Source: Chloroflexota bacterium (GTDB taxonomy: Bacteria; Chloroflexota; Limnocylindria; Limnocylindrales; CSP1-4). Taken from it: DNA of 11,175 nucleotides. The stretch is taken from contig JAKAMV010000117.1 in NCBI GenBank assembly GCA_021812735.1, forward strand, positions 1-11,175, given 5' to 3'. The position numbers were made by a program, and so were the translations under genes. Within the stretch, counting starts at the first letter, position 1, and every line of letters begins with the position of its first letter. This document shows, piece by piece, positions 1 to 5,960 of this stretch. Below the pieces are notes generated by a model. It was not told where the DNA came from. It saw only the letters and a list, made by a program, of their open reading frames with translations, and ran no database searches.

Positions 1-220
1 GGAGCCCGGTGTGTTCGCCTATCTCCGGGAGGCCGGCACCGAGCGGCTGCTGGTGGCGCTCAACTTCGGCCATGCCCCGGCCGTGCTGCGCGGCGGGGAC
101 CACGGGCTGCCCCGCTCGGGCATGCTCGAGCTCTCGACCGATCCGGATCGCGGCGCGGGCCCCGTCTCGCTCTCGTCGCTCGAGCTCGGCGCCGACGAGG
201 GCGTGGTCGTCCGGCTGTGA
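1..220 (+). CDS. C-terminal fragment of a GH13-family alpha-glucosidase/alpha-amylase-type enzyme
   Basis: This gene enters from the left edge; reading frame 2 is open to a TGA at 218-220 and about 72 residues are visible. The segment [19 protein letters not shown] followed by a short beta-rich tail ending in VVVRL is typical of the C-terminal beta-sandwich domain (DUF3459-like) of GH13 enzymes such as oligo-1,6-glucosidase, alpha-glucosidase or trehalose synthase. The catalytic barrel lies outside the window, so substrate and reaction cannot be fixed. The gene ends 64 bp before pgm on the same strand, which suggests co-transcription and a joint role in alpha-glucan or disaccharide use. The family call rests on recognising this tail only; other GH13 subfamilies remain possible. 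Confidence 0.75.
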   Translation, partial: EPGVFAYLREAGTERLLVALNFGHAPAVLRGGDHGLPRSGMLELSTDPDRGAGPVSLSSLELGADEGVVVRL

Positions 221-284
221 CGGCTCCGTGCCGTCTCGCCCGGGTCGACAATGGCGTCCGGGAGGGGGACGAGGAGGTGACGGC

Positions 285-1928
285 ATGACGGTGCACGCGC
301 ACGCCGGGCGGCGGGCCCTGCCGGAGATGCTGGTGGACGTGGATCGGCTGGTCCGGGCCTACTACGAGGAGCGCCCCGACCCCGGCGTGCCGGCGGAACG
401 CGTCGCGTTCGGCACCTCGGGCCATCGGGGATCGTCGCTGGCCCGGTCGTTCAACGAAGCCCACATCCTGGCCACCACCGAGGCCATCTGCCGCTACCGC
501 GCAGCTCACGGGATCGACGGCCCCCTGTTCGTGGGGCGCGACACCCACGCGCTCTCCGAGCCGGCCTTCCGGAGCGCCCTCGAGGTGCTGGTCGCCCACG
601 ACGTCGAGGTCATGATCGACAGCGCCGGCGGCTGGACGCCCACCCCCACCGTCTCCCACGCGATCCTGGCGCACAACCGCGCCCGCGCGGCCCACCTCGC
701 GGACGGCATCGTGATCACGCCGTCCCACAACCCGCCCGAGGACGGCGGCTTCAAGTACGACCCGCCCACCGGCGGCCCGGCCGACACGGACGTCACCACG
801 GCCATCGAGCGGGAGGCCAACGCCCTGCTCGAGTCCGGCCTCGACGGGGTCCGGCGCGCGGGTCCGGACCGGGTGCGCGAGGCGGCCTCGGTGCACCCGC
901 ACGACTACCTCGCGGCCTACGTCGGGGACCTCCCCTCGGTGGTCGACCTGGATGTGATCCGCGGCTCCGGACTCAGGCTCGGCGTCGATCCGCTGGGCGG
1001 GGCCAGCGTCCGCTACTGGGGCGCGATCGCGGACCGATACGGCCTCGACCTGACCGTGACCAACGATGCGGTGGACCCGACGTTCCGCTTCATGACGGTC
1101 GACTGGGACGGCCGGATCCGCATGGACCCCTCGTCCCCCTACGCGATGGCCAGCCTGCTCGAGCTGCGGGACCGCTTCGACGTCGCCTTCGCCGCGGACA
1201 CCGACGCCGACCGGCACGGCATCGTGACCCGGGGATCGGGGCTGCTCAACCCCAACCACTACCTGGCGGTGGCGATCAGCTACCTGTTCGGGACCGGACG
1301 CGCCTGGCCGGCCGGGACCGCGGTGGGAAAGACGCTGGTGAGCAGTGCGATGATCGACCGGGTGGCCGCCTCGGTGGGCCGCCGGCTGGTGGAGGTGCCG
1401 GTCGGCTTCAAGTGGTTCGTGGACGGCCTGCTGGACGGCTCGCTCGGGTTCGGTGGCGAGGAGAGCGCGGGCGCCTCGTTCCTGCGCCGGGACGGCACGG
1501 TCTGGACCACCGACAAAGACGGCATCATCCCCTGCTTGCTCGCTGCCGAGATCACCGCCCGTACGGGCCGCGACCCGGGCGAGCTCTACCAGGCGCTCAC
1601 CGAGCGCTTCGGCAACCCCGCCTACCGGCGCATCGACGCGCCCGCCACCCCGGCCGAGAAGGGCATCCTGCGGTCGTTGTCGGCCGCGCAGGTGCGGGCG
1701 ACCGAGCTCGCCGGCGAGCCGATCACGGGCGTGCTGACGGAGGCGCCCGGCAACGGGGCCCCCATCGGCGGGCTCAAGGTGACCACGGAACACGGCTGGT
1801 TCGCCGCGCGCCCCTCCGGGACCGAGAGCGTCTACAAGCTCTACGCCGAAAGCTTCCGTGGCGAGGAGCACCTGCAGCAACTGGTGGAGGCGGCCCAGGG
1901 GCTGGTCCGCGACGCGCTCGCGGGCTGA
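285..1928 (+). CDS. pgm: Phosphoglucomutase (alpha-D-glucose-phosphate-specific)
   Basis: Cytoplasmic enzyme interconverting glucose 1-phosphate and glucose 6-phosphate, linking glycogen, trehalose and nucleotide-sugar metabolism with glycolysis. The ATG at 285 follows a strong Shine-Dalgarno sequence (GAGGAGGTGA, 271-280) and gives 547 residues, close to the 546 of E. coli Pgm; the frame is open upstream but that stretch overlaps the GH13 gene. All four signature loops are visible: FGTSGHRG near the N-terminus, the phosphoserine loop TPSHNPP with Ser147, the metal loop DTDADRHG with Asp305, Asp307 and Asp309, and the sugar loop GGEESAG (390-396). The distal phosphate-binding loop PSGTES starts at 510. 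No defect is visible. It probably shares a transcript with the GH13 gene and converges with the minus-strand operon ending at 1969. Confidence 0.97.
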   Translation: MTVHAHAGRRALPEMLVDVDRLVRAYYEERPDPGVPAERVAFGTSGHRGSSLARSFNEAHILATTEAICRYRAAHGIDGPLFVGRDTHALSEPAFRSALEVLVAHDVEVMIDSAGGWTPTPTVSHAILAHNRARAAHLADGIVITPSHNPPEDGGFKYDPPTGGPADTDVTTAIEREANALLESGLDGVRRAGPDRVREAASVHPHDYLAAYVGDLPSVVDLDVIRGSGLRLGVDPLGGASVRYWGAIADRYGLDLTVTNDAVDPTFRFMTVDWDGRIRMDPSSPYAMASLLELRDRFDVAFAADTDADRHGIVTRGSGLLNPNHYLAVAISYLFGTGRAWPAGTAVGKTLVSSAMIDRVAASVGRRLVEVPVGFKWFVDGLLDGSLGFGGEESAGASFLRRDGTVWTTDKDGIIPCLLAAEITARTGRDPGELYQALTERFGNPAYRRIDAPATPAEKGILRSLSAAQVRATELAGEPITGVLTEAPGNGAPIGGLKVTTEHGWFAARPSGTESVYKLYAESFRGEEHLQQLVEAAQGLVRDALAG

Positions 1929-1941
1929 CGCGTGCGAGACT

Positions 1942-1965
1942 GCCGCCGCGGGTGCGGCCGGCGGC
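1942..1965 (+). terminator. GC-rich hairpin after pgm, possible bidirectional terminator
   Basis: A 7-bp perfect stem (GCCGCCG at 1942-1948 with CGGCGGC at 1959-1965) encloses a 10-base loop. It starts 14 bases after the pgm stop and ends just before the stop codon of the convergent small gene, so it could serve both transcripts. There is no U-tract on either strand, and in DNA this GC-rich short hairpins arise by chance, so the assignment rests mainly on position. Confidence 0.4.
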
Positions 1966-1968
1966 CGG

Positions 1969-2124
1969 TCATGCCGGGCCGCCCGCGCCTCTGAGACTGA
2001 ACCGGTACCGCCCCGAGCCGGTGACCACGATCGTGTGCCGGCCGGCTTCGCGGATCGCCGTGGCCCAGCACCCCGAGCAGTACTCGCGCTCCGCGAGCGG
2101 CTGAGCGCTGCGCCTGCGGGGCAT
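1969..2124 (-). CDS. Small hypothetical CxxC protein, 51 aa
   Basis: Reading the minus strand, an ATG at 2124 opens a 51-residue frame ending in TGA at 1969-1971. An in-frame TAG lies four codons upstream of the ATG, so this is the natural start; a GGAGGT motif lies 11 bases before it. The protein is basic at the N-terminus, carries EREYCSGCWATAIREAG with Cys16 and Cys19, then a predicted beta-rich stretch RHTIVVTGSGRYRFSL. G/C fills nearly all third codon positions, as in neighbouring genes. One CxxC could make half of a zinc site in a dimer or a redox pair; that is inference. It follows the winged-helix gene by 51 bp on the same strand and may be the third gene of that operon. I do not recognise a family. 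The main doubt is that short open frames are common at this GC. Confidence 0.5.
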   Translation of the reverse strand: MPRRRSAQPLAEREYCSGCWATAIREAGRHTIVVTGSGRYRFSLRGAGGPA

Positions 2125-2175
2125 TGGGGGTCGCTACCTCCACTCCGACACGCACGCTCGGCAGCCCAGGGGCGA

Positions 2176-3081
2176 TTACTCGTCACCGAGCTGCTGCACG
2201 GACCCAAACACCCCAGCGAGGCGGGAGCGCCATTGATCGAATGCGGCATTGAACGTCTCACCCAACGCGGTCGTGTCGGGCATCGGCAGGTTGCCGCGGC
2301 GGATGGTCGGCTCAAGCCGGGCGACCAGGGCGCGCGCCTCGATCGCTCGCACCAGCAGCGACGCCGGTTCGGGGACGACGAACTCGATCACGGAGCGGGC
2401 CACGGCGAACCGTGCCACCCAGTCCACCTGACCGGCCGGGACGGTCCCGAGCCAGTGGCGGAGGCCGGGGTCAGCGGTGAGCTTCACGCGCAGTTCGTTC
2501 CCCACGCGGTTGAGTTCCAGCACGTCGGCGAGCGCCAGCGACCGCACCGTGAGGGTGACGTTGCGCTTCGTGAAGCGGACCGCTCGGGCGATGTCCGCCA
2601 CCGTGATCTCACGGTCGCCCAGCGAAACCAGGAGCGTGAGGATGTCGGCTCGGGCGGTGACGCCGAACGCTGCACGCAGGCGCCAGGCGAGCCGTGCCGG
2701 TTCTCGGAGCGTCCGGACATGGACTTTGCCGCGACGCTGGTAGTGATCGACGGAGCCTCCCGCCATCGCCCATTTCGGTCCGCCTGCCGACGCCACCAGC
2801 CCCGAGAACGCGGCCAGTCGCACGGGATCGCCGCCGATCTCGTCCGCCACGGTGCGCAGCCGGCTCACGTTGAGAAACGTGCCGTACTGGACGCACCAGT
2901 CCAGGGCACCGTCGTAAAGTCGGGACTCGTCGCGCCCGATCTGCGCCGTCAGCGCGACGAGCGCCTCCAGGTCGATGACGTCGTGCTCGGCCTCGCCGGC
3001 CAGGGTCACGCCGAGCGCGATCCACTGGGCGGCGAGCCGATCCCCAAGTGCCGCGCGGAGGCTACCGGTCGAGTCGTGCAT
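2176..3081 (-). CDS. Winged-helix DNA-binding protein, putative partner of the upstream nucleotidyltransferase
   Basis: A 301-residue, probably soluble protein. The ATG at 3081 was chosen because GGAGG lies six bases upstream; the ATG at 3087 would be too close to that site. Residues about 141-205 look like a winged helix: ADILTLLVSLGD, then a recognition-helix pattern (ITVADIARAVRFTKRNVTLTVRSL) and a wing (VLELNRVGNELRVKLT). The N-terminal 130 residues and C-terminal 90 are mostly helical with no motif I know. The gene overlaps the 3' end of the nucleotidyltransferase gene by 20 bp, so the two are translationally linked. In AbiE-type toxin-antitoxin systems a winged-helix antitoxin is paired with a nucleotidyltransferase toxin and represses the operon; here the order is reversed and the protein is not an obvious AbiEi. 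The antitoxin/regulator role is inference; an ordinary MarR/ArsR-like regulator is the alternative. Confidence 0.8.
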   Translation of the reverse strand: MHDSTGSLRAALGDRLAAQWIALGVTLAGEAEHDVIDLEALVALTAQIGRDESRLYDGALDWCVQYGTFLNVSRLRTVADEIGGDPVRLAAFSGLVASAGGPKWAMAGGSVDHYQRRGKVHVRTLREPARLAWRLRAAFGVTARADILTLLVSLGDREITVADIARAVRFTKRNVTLTVRSLALADVLELNRVGNELRVKLTADPGLRHWLGTVPAGQVDWVARFAVARSVIEFVVPEPASLLVRAIEARALVARLEPTIRRGNLPMPDTTALGETFNAAFDQWRSRLAGVFGSVQQLGDE

Positions 3082-3685
3082 CGGCATCCTCCACCCCCAG
3101 GTGGCGCAGCACCGTGACAAGCTGGGCACGGAAGCCTGGTGACGGATCGTGTGTTCGAGCCCAGGCGGCCGCGTCCAGCAGCTCTTCCTCCATTGGGGAC
3201 AGCGCGGAGAGGTCCTCGATGTGTCGGTCTCGCGCAGGCCAGCGGTCCACGACCGCGTAGAGCTTGAAACATACGAGATCGAAGCGGCCTGCCAGCCACA
3301 CCACGAGGCCAGTGTCGTCGCGGCGATCGAGACCGGGCGCATCAAACCGATCGAGCCGGTCCTCAAACCCGTCCGGCAGGCCGAGGTCGAGGAGCGACGC
3401 CGGGCCGAGGTTCACCCAGTCGTCCGGGAGGTCATACGTTCTCGCGACGTCGGCGATCGCGTCCGCCAAGGGAGCCGGCATCCGGTCGAGTTTCACGACG
3501 TGCCCGGATGCAACGCGGGTGCCGAGGATGTCGGCATCCTTGGTGGATCGCGCCACGATGCCGCGCAGCAACAGGGCGGCGCCACCGACGAGCACGAGCT
3601 CATAGCGGAGGCCTCGGGCGGCCAGCAGCTCACCGAGCGCCGCGAGCGCTTCGGTGACGTCCCGGCGCGAGAGCTCGCCCTGCAT
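3062..3685 (-). CDS. DUF6036/AbiEii-like nucleotidyltransferase
   Basis: A 207-residue nucleotidyltransferase-fold protein. After an N-terminal helix (TEALAALGELLAARG) comes the core motif VLVGGAALLLRG (Gly34-Gly35) followed by STKDADIL, in which Asp50 and Asp52 are the expected metal ligands. The later pattern DLVCFKLYAVVDR with Lys141, then IEDLSAL and a closing EEELLDAAAWARTHD helix, matches the DUF6036 group of the AbiEii/MenT-like clan as I know it. Such enzymes transfer nucleotides to tRNA or protein, or act in toxin-antitoxin modules; the acceptor is not known here. The start at 3685 is preferred because a promoter lies directly upstream with its -10 eight bases before the ATG and there is no clear ribosome site, implying a leaderless mRNA. 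A TTG at 3721 in the same frame would coincide with the -35 box. First gene of the operon, overlapping the winged-helix gene by 20 bp. Confidence 0.85.
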   Translation of the reverse strand: MQGELSRRDVTEALAALGELLAARGLRYELVLVGGAALLLRGIVARSTKDADILGTRVASGHVVKLDRMPAPLADAIADVARTYDLPDDWVNLGPASLLDLGLPDGFEDRLDRFDAPGLDRRDDTGLVVWLAGRFDLVCFKLYAVVDRWPARDRHIEDLSALSPMEEELLDAAAWARTHDPSPGFRAQLVTVLRHLGVEDADARLDR

Positions 3686-3693
3686 GGCTGCTG

Positions 3694-3721
3694 AGCCTAC
3701 TCGGCTCACCGAGAAAGTCAA
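3694..3721 (-). promoter_or_regulatory. Leaderless-type promoter of the nucleotidyltransferase operon
   Basis: On the minus strand TTGACT (3721-3716), a 16-base spacer and TAGGCT (3699-3694) make a good sigma-70-type promoter. The -10 ends eight bases before the ATG at 3685, so transcription should begin at or within a base or two of the start codon, consistent with the missing Shine-Dalgarno site. The prediction is from motif and spacing only. Confidence 0.6.
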
Positions 3722-3754
3722 GTTCTCGGAACGCGAAGTCCTCTTATCCGCTGC

Positions 3755-3900
3755 TCATTGAGTATCCGCACCGCAGCGCAGCTGAGGAGCCGGCGGCGGC
3801 TTCGTCCGAAGGCGGGCGCCCAGGCGACCAGGTGGGTCGCCGGTGTCGCCACCGACGGTATCACCCGGCTCATCGTCGCGAGCGTCTGAGCGAGGGTGAG
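3755..3900 (-). pseudogene. Possible decayed IS110-family transposase fragment
   Basis: The 460 bp between the nucleotidyltransferase gene and tRNA-Thr hold no intact gene. On the minus strand one frame reads LAQTLATMSR (Met at 3873), a diverged stretch, then ATHLVAWA; the +1 frame then reads GARLRTKPPPAPQL and stops at 3755-3757. Joined across the frameshift this resembles the C-terminal part of IS110/IS116 transposases, whose typical pattern is AEIGxDMSRFPTAxHLVAWAG followed by xPRTKxSG. The match comes from memory, is short and needs a frameshift, so it is only suggestive. From 3900 to the tRNA promoter at 4046 I see nothing beyond a short minus-strand stretch with coding-like composition (VAKAIEVAIRRAREEALLAV, about 4000-4070). 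Confidence 0.3.
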
Positions 3901-4045
3901 GGCTGCACAGCGGGCGTCGCGGCAGGACGGCACCGTAGTCTTCGCGCACGCGGCGCCCAGAGCGGTGACCCACGTGGAGGCGTCACCGCGAGGAGTGCCT
4001 CCTCCCGTGCGCGCCGGATTGCCACCTCGATCGCCTTCGCGACGC

Positions 4046-4073
4046 TTGAAAGGCCGGGCGACCCGCCTACACT
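4046..4073 (+). promoter_or_regulatory. Probable promoter of tRNA-Thr
   Basis: TTGAAA (4046-4051), a 16-base spacer and TACACT (4068-4073) match sigma-70-type boxes. Transcription would begin near 4080 and leave a 5' leader of about 100 bases to be removed by RNase P. A second -10-like TACCAT at 4169-4174 lies just before the mature 5' end but has no -35 at proper distance. Confidence 0.5.
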
Positions 4074-4183
4074 GCCGTACACGGCCAACGGCCAGCAGGC
4101 TGTGACGCCGCGTGAAACTTCACAACCGACCCCGGGGACGGGGACCCGCCGAGCGTGGAGCGGGCTGGTACCATAGCCACCGC

Positions 4184-4258
4184 GCCGACATAGCTCAGTG
4201 GTAGAGCAGCTGTTTCGTAAACAGCAGGTCCTCGGTTCAAGTCCGAGTGTCGGCTCCA
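4184..4258 (+). tRNA. tRNA-Thr (anticodon CGT)
   Basis: A full 75-base cloverleaf with encoded CCA. The acceptor stem pairs GCCGACA (4184-4190) with TGTCGGC (4248-4254), followed by discriminator T (4255) and CCA (4256-4258). The D arm is GCTC-AGTGGTA-GAGC, the anticodon stem GCTGT/ACAGC holds loop TTCGTAA with CGT at 4216-4218, and the T arm is CTCGG-TTCAAGT-CCGAG. CGT reads ACG codons, which are favoured in high-GC genomes. It is followed by a terminator-like hairpin and an integrase remnant, so its 3' half is a likely former attachment site. Confidence 0.97.
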
Positions 4259-4270
4259 TCGATTGAACGT

Positions 4271-4308
4271 GAAACCGCCGCTCCGGGAGGATCCGGGACG
4301 GCGGTTTC
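4271..4308 (+). terminator. Hairpin terminator after tRNA-Thr
   Basis: GAAACCGCCG (4271-4280) pairs perfectly over 10 bp with CGGCGGTTTC (4299-4308) around an 18-base loop. It begins 12 bases after the tRNA CCA. The 3' arm holds three T residues but no long U-tract follows, so termination may be incomplete. Confidence 0.7.
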
Positions 4309-4315
4309 GGCGTCG

Positions 4316-4339
4316 TGTCAGCCTTTCTGTCAGCCTTTC
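4316..4339. repeat. Perfect 12-bp tandem repeat between tRNA-Thr and the integrase remnant
   Basis: TGTCAGCCTTTC occurs twice head to tail (4316-4327 and 4328-4339) with no mismatch. It is AT-richer than its surroundings. Tyrosine integrases of integrative elements often bind short direct repeats (arm-type sites) beside the core attachment site, and this repeat lies between the tRNA 3' end and the integrase stop codon, where such sites would be expected. The repeat is seen; the role is inference. Confidence 0.7.
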
Positions 4340-4357
4340 TTCTCGGACCCTGACCCG

Positions 4358-4540
4358 CTAACCAGCGGAGAGCACGGCATCGAGTCGCTTCGCCACCTCC
4401 TGCTGGATCGCCTGGCGTAGGTGGGTGTAGGTGTTGGCGGTCAGGCTGATCTGGCTGTGCCCGAGCGTCTGCATGACGACCCGCAGGTCGACCCCTTGCG
4501 CGACCAGCAGAGAGGCGCAGGCGCAGGCCGCCGTCGTCCG
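4358..4540 (-). pseudogene. Truncated tyrosine recombinase/phage integrase, C-terminal 60 codons
   Basis: The minus strand from 4540 to the TAG at 4358-4360 encodes a clear integrase C-terminus: [20 protein letters not shown], then [13 protein letters not shown] and a closing helix QAIQQEVAKRLDAVL. The conserved GH (His28 of the fragment) and the nucleophile Tyr38 with the usual ten-residue spacing are intact. Upstream, the catalytic HxLR box expected just before ACASLL is replaced by unrelated sequence (TRTTAAC), and no integrase sequence is seen beyond about 4540, where the collagen-like gene ends at 4543. The fragment lacks most of the protein and must be inactive. Its place about 100 bp from the 3' end of tRNA-Thr is classic for an integrative element at a tRNA site. 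No second copy of the tRNA 3' end was found in the window. Confidence 0.85.
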
Positions 4541-4542
4541 TG

Positions 4543-5451
4543 TCAGGGGATGAGCGTGGGCGGAAACACCACGCTCAGCACGGTGTCACCCGTGAGAGCG
4601 GGTTGGGCAGGGGTGTCGCAATGCGTTTGGAGGTCGAGAGGGCCGCTCGACGGCAGGGTGGACGACAGGTCCAGGGTGGCAGCCACCGGCGTGGACGAGG
4701 GCCCGAGCAGGCTCCAGACCGCCAGGTTATCCAGCCCTACCGCCAACACGACCTGGCACGTCGTTGTCCCGCTGGGCCAGTTGGAGACGGTGAGCTGTGC
4801 GGAGAGCACGGTGAGGGTAGTGCCGGCGGGGAGGACCGTGGCACTGTACGTGTCGACCGTCGACCCGCACCCCGAGATGCACCCCGCCTGGCTGAAGTCC
4901 CACTGCTCCGAGGTCGGCGAACCGGGCGCCCCCGCCGGACCCTGGGGACCCGCCGGGCCCGTGGCGCCGACCGGTCCCTGCGGCCCGGTGGCTCCCGTCG
5001 CCCCGACCGGACCCTGGGGACCCGCCGGTCCGGCTGGACCCTGCGCCCCCGAGGCCCCCGTGAGCGCCACACCGGTGCCCCAGCCGGCGCTGGTCTTGGG
5101 CCCGTACAGGCGATAGGCGGCCAGGTCGAGGTAGAAGTCGCCGGTGCTGCCGAGGGAGGCCGCCGGCGCCCCCTGGCCGGAGAGGATCTGGGTACCCGCT
5201 GGCCCCGGGGTGCCCCGCTCGGTCCAGGCGACGCGCGTGCCGAGCCGGCAGGTCGGGCGAGCCTGGGCGGCCGAGGTGAGGAAGGTCACCTGGCTCAACT
5301 GCCCGTCGTGGAGGCAGGCGTAGTAGGTGCCACCGCCACTGCCGTCGGCCACGGCGACCGCCACGCTGCCCACGGCCAACCCGACGGCCAGCGAGAGCGC
5401 CACCACGACCACCTGGCGGGAGACCGCGCCAACCCTGGGACGCACGTGCAT
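4543..5451 (-). CDS. Secreted or membrane-anchored collagen-like protein
   Basis: A 302-residue exported protein. The ATG at 5451 has GGAGGT five bases upstream. Residues 14-36 form a hydrophobic signal or anchor segment ([22 protein letters not shown]). Residues 43-85 resemble the YYAC...VTFLTS...CRLGTRVAW head seen in many exported actinobacterial and chloroflexal proteins, with Cys46 and Cys68. Then comes the ILSGQGAP...[16 protein letters not shown] segment, commonly found before bacterial collagen repeats. Residues 132-179 are sixteen uninterrupted Gly-X-Y triplets rich in GPA, GPQ, GPV and GAT. The C-terminal head (180-302) is beta-rich with five Cys (191, 195, 232, 278 being clear) and is not a family I recognise. 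The collagen stretch should form a triple helix, making the protein a trimeric surface stalk; ligand unknown. It ends beside the integrase remnant and may mark one edge of an old rearrangement. Confidence 0.85.
   Translation of the reverse strand: MHVRPRVGAVSRQVVVVALSLAVGLAVGSVAVAVADGSGGGTYYACLHDGQLSQVTFLTSAAQARPTCRLGTRVAWTERGTPGPAGTQILSGQGAPAASLGSTGDFYLDLAAYRLYGPKTSAGWGTGVALTGASGAQGPAGPAGPQGPVGATGATGPQGPVGATGPAGPQGPAGAPGSPTSEQWDFSQAGCISGCGSTVDTYSATVLPAGTTLTVLSAQLTVSNWPSGTTTCQVVLAVGLDNLAVWSLLGPSSTPVAATLDLSSTLPSSGPLDLQTHCDTPAQPALTGDTVLSVVFPPTLIP
4915..5058 (-). repeat. Gly-X-Y (collagen) repeat tract, 16 triplets
   Basis: Sixteen consecutive 9-bp units encode Gly-X-Y within the collagen-like gene. 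Longer DNA blocks are also repeated inside the tract (the GPQGPVGAT unit appears twice), so expansion and contraction by slippage or unequal recombination is likely and strains may differ in length. Confidence 0.9.
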
Positions 5452-5592
5452 GGGGTACCTCCGTCGCGCCCTCCCGGCACGCGGGGCCCACGCTCGCGCT
5501 GCACGCTGGGGACGCCCGCCGACTGTATGGCGCGACCCGCCGCGGCGTCCAGATGAGAGCGTGTCAGGGGCATACCACCCCGGGCACCGCCC

Positions 5593-5904
5593 GTGTCACC
5601 TCCATCACGCGCGCTGCCGGCGGGGCCTCGCGGGACGGGCAGCCCGGCGATGCCGGTCGCAGCCGGACGTCACCCGGTGGCCACCGGGCCCTCGGCCATC
5701 CAGCCGCGCGAGGGGCCAGGCGGCGCGGCGGTGCCACCACCTGCCCTGGCGGCTGGCGGGTTGCCTGCAGGAGCCGCGCTCGCCCGCGGGCCCCACTCCG
5801 GGTCCGCCGGCGAGCCGTGGGACGGAGCGGCACTCGATCTGCTGGCCGAACTCGGCCATGCCCTGTCGGACGCGCTGGACCTGCTGCGCGTGCGGGAGGG
5901 GTGA
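5593..5904 (+). CDS. Possible small hypothetical protein (weak)
   Basis: The 509 bp between the collagen-like gene start and the zinc-ribbon gene end hold only this candidate. A + strand frame runs from GTG at 5593 (or ATG at 5650) to TGA at 5902-5904, 103 or 84 residues. The first two thirds are Pro/Gly/Ala-rich low complexity; the end (WDGAALDLLAELGHALSDAL) is a convincing amphipathic helix. Third positions are mostly G/C. There is no clear ribosome site before either start and no recognised domain, so it may be a chance frame. A short hairpin follows at 5921. Between 5452 and 5592 I see only the upstream region of the collagen-like gene, with a weak -10-like TACAGT on the minus strand (5527-5522). 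Confidence 0.3.
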   Translation: MSPPSRALPAGPRGTGSPAMPVAAGRHPVATGPSAIQPREGPGGAAVPPPALAAGGLPAGAALARGPHSGSAGEPWDGAALDLLAELGHALSDALDLLRVREG

Positions 5905-5920
5905 GGGGGCGCGAGGGATC

Positions 5921-5939
5921 GGCGCGCGTCCTTCGCGCC
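5921..5939. terminator. Small hairpin before the zinc-ribbon gene end
   Basis: GGCGCG (5921-5926) pairs with CGCGCC (5934-5939) around a seven-base loop, 22 bases past the minus-strand stop at 5961. It may terminate the zinc-ribbon transcript and, if real, the short + strand gene. Six GC pairs without a U-tract is weak evidence. Confidence 0.35.
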
Positions 5940-5960
5940 ACTGCGAGCCCGGCGCGGAGG

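Noticed and set aside
9..284. Upstream extension of the pgm frame to position 9
   Set aside because: The extra residues are low complexity and overlap the GH13 gene in another frame; ATG at 285 has a strong ribosome site and gives the family length.
60..2315. A 751-residue open frame on the minus strand opposite pgm
   Set aside because: It is a high-GC antisense shadow: Arg/Gly/Pro-rich, no domain, and it lies opposite a fully motif-supported phosphoglucomutase.
4169..4174. TACCAT as the tRNA-Thr -10 box
   Set aside because: No -35 lies at suitable distance; TTGAAA-16-TACACT upstream is a better pair.
3870..4259. Minus-strand frame of 129 residues across tRNA-Thr
   Set aside because: Its N-terminus is the antisense translation of the tRNA, a well-known false-gene pattern in databases.
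4915..5058. Regular repeats considered as a CRISPR array
   Set aside because: The period is 9 bp with no spacers; it is the DNA of collagen triplets.
4421..5556. Plus-strand Pro/Gly-rich frames with triplet periodicity opposite the collagen-like gene
   Set aside because: They mirror the Gly-X-Y repeat; only the minus-strand frame has a ribosome site, signal segment and recognisable domains.
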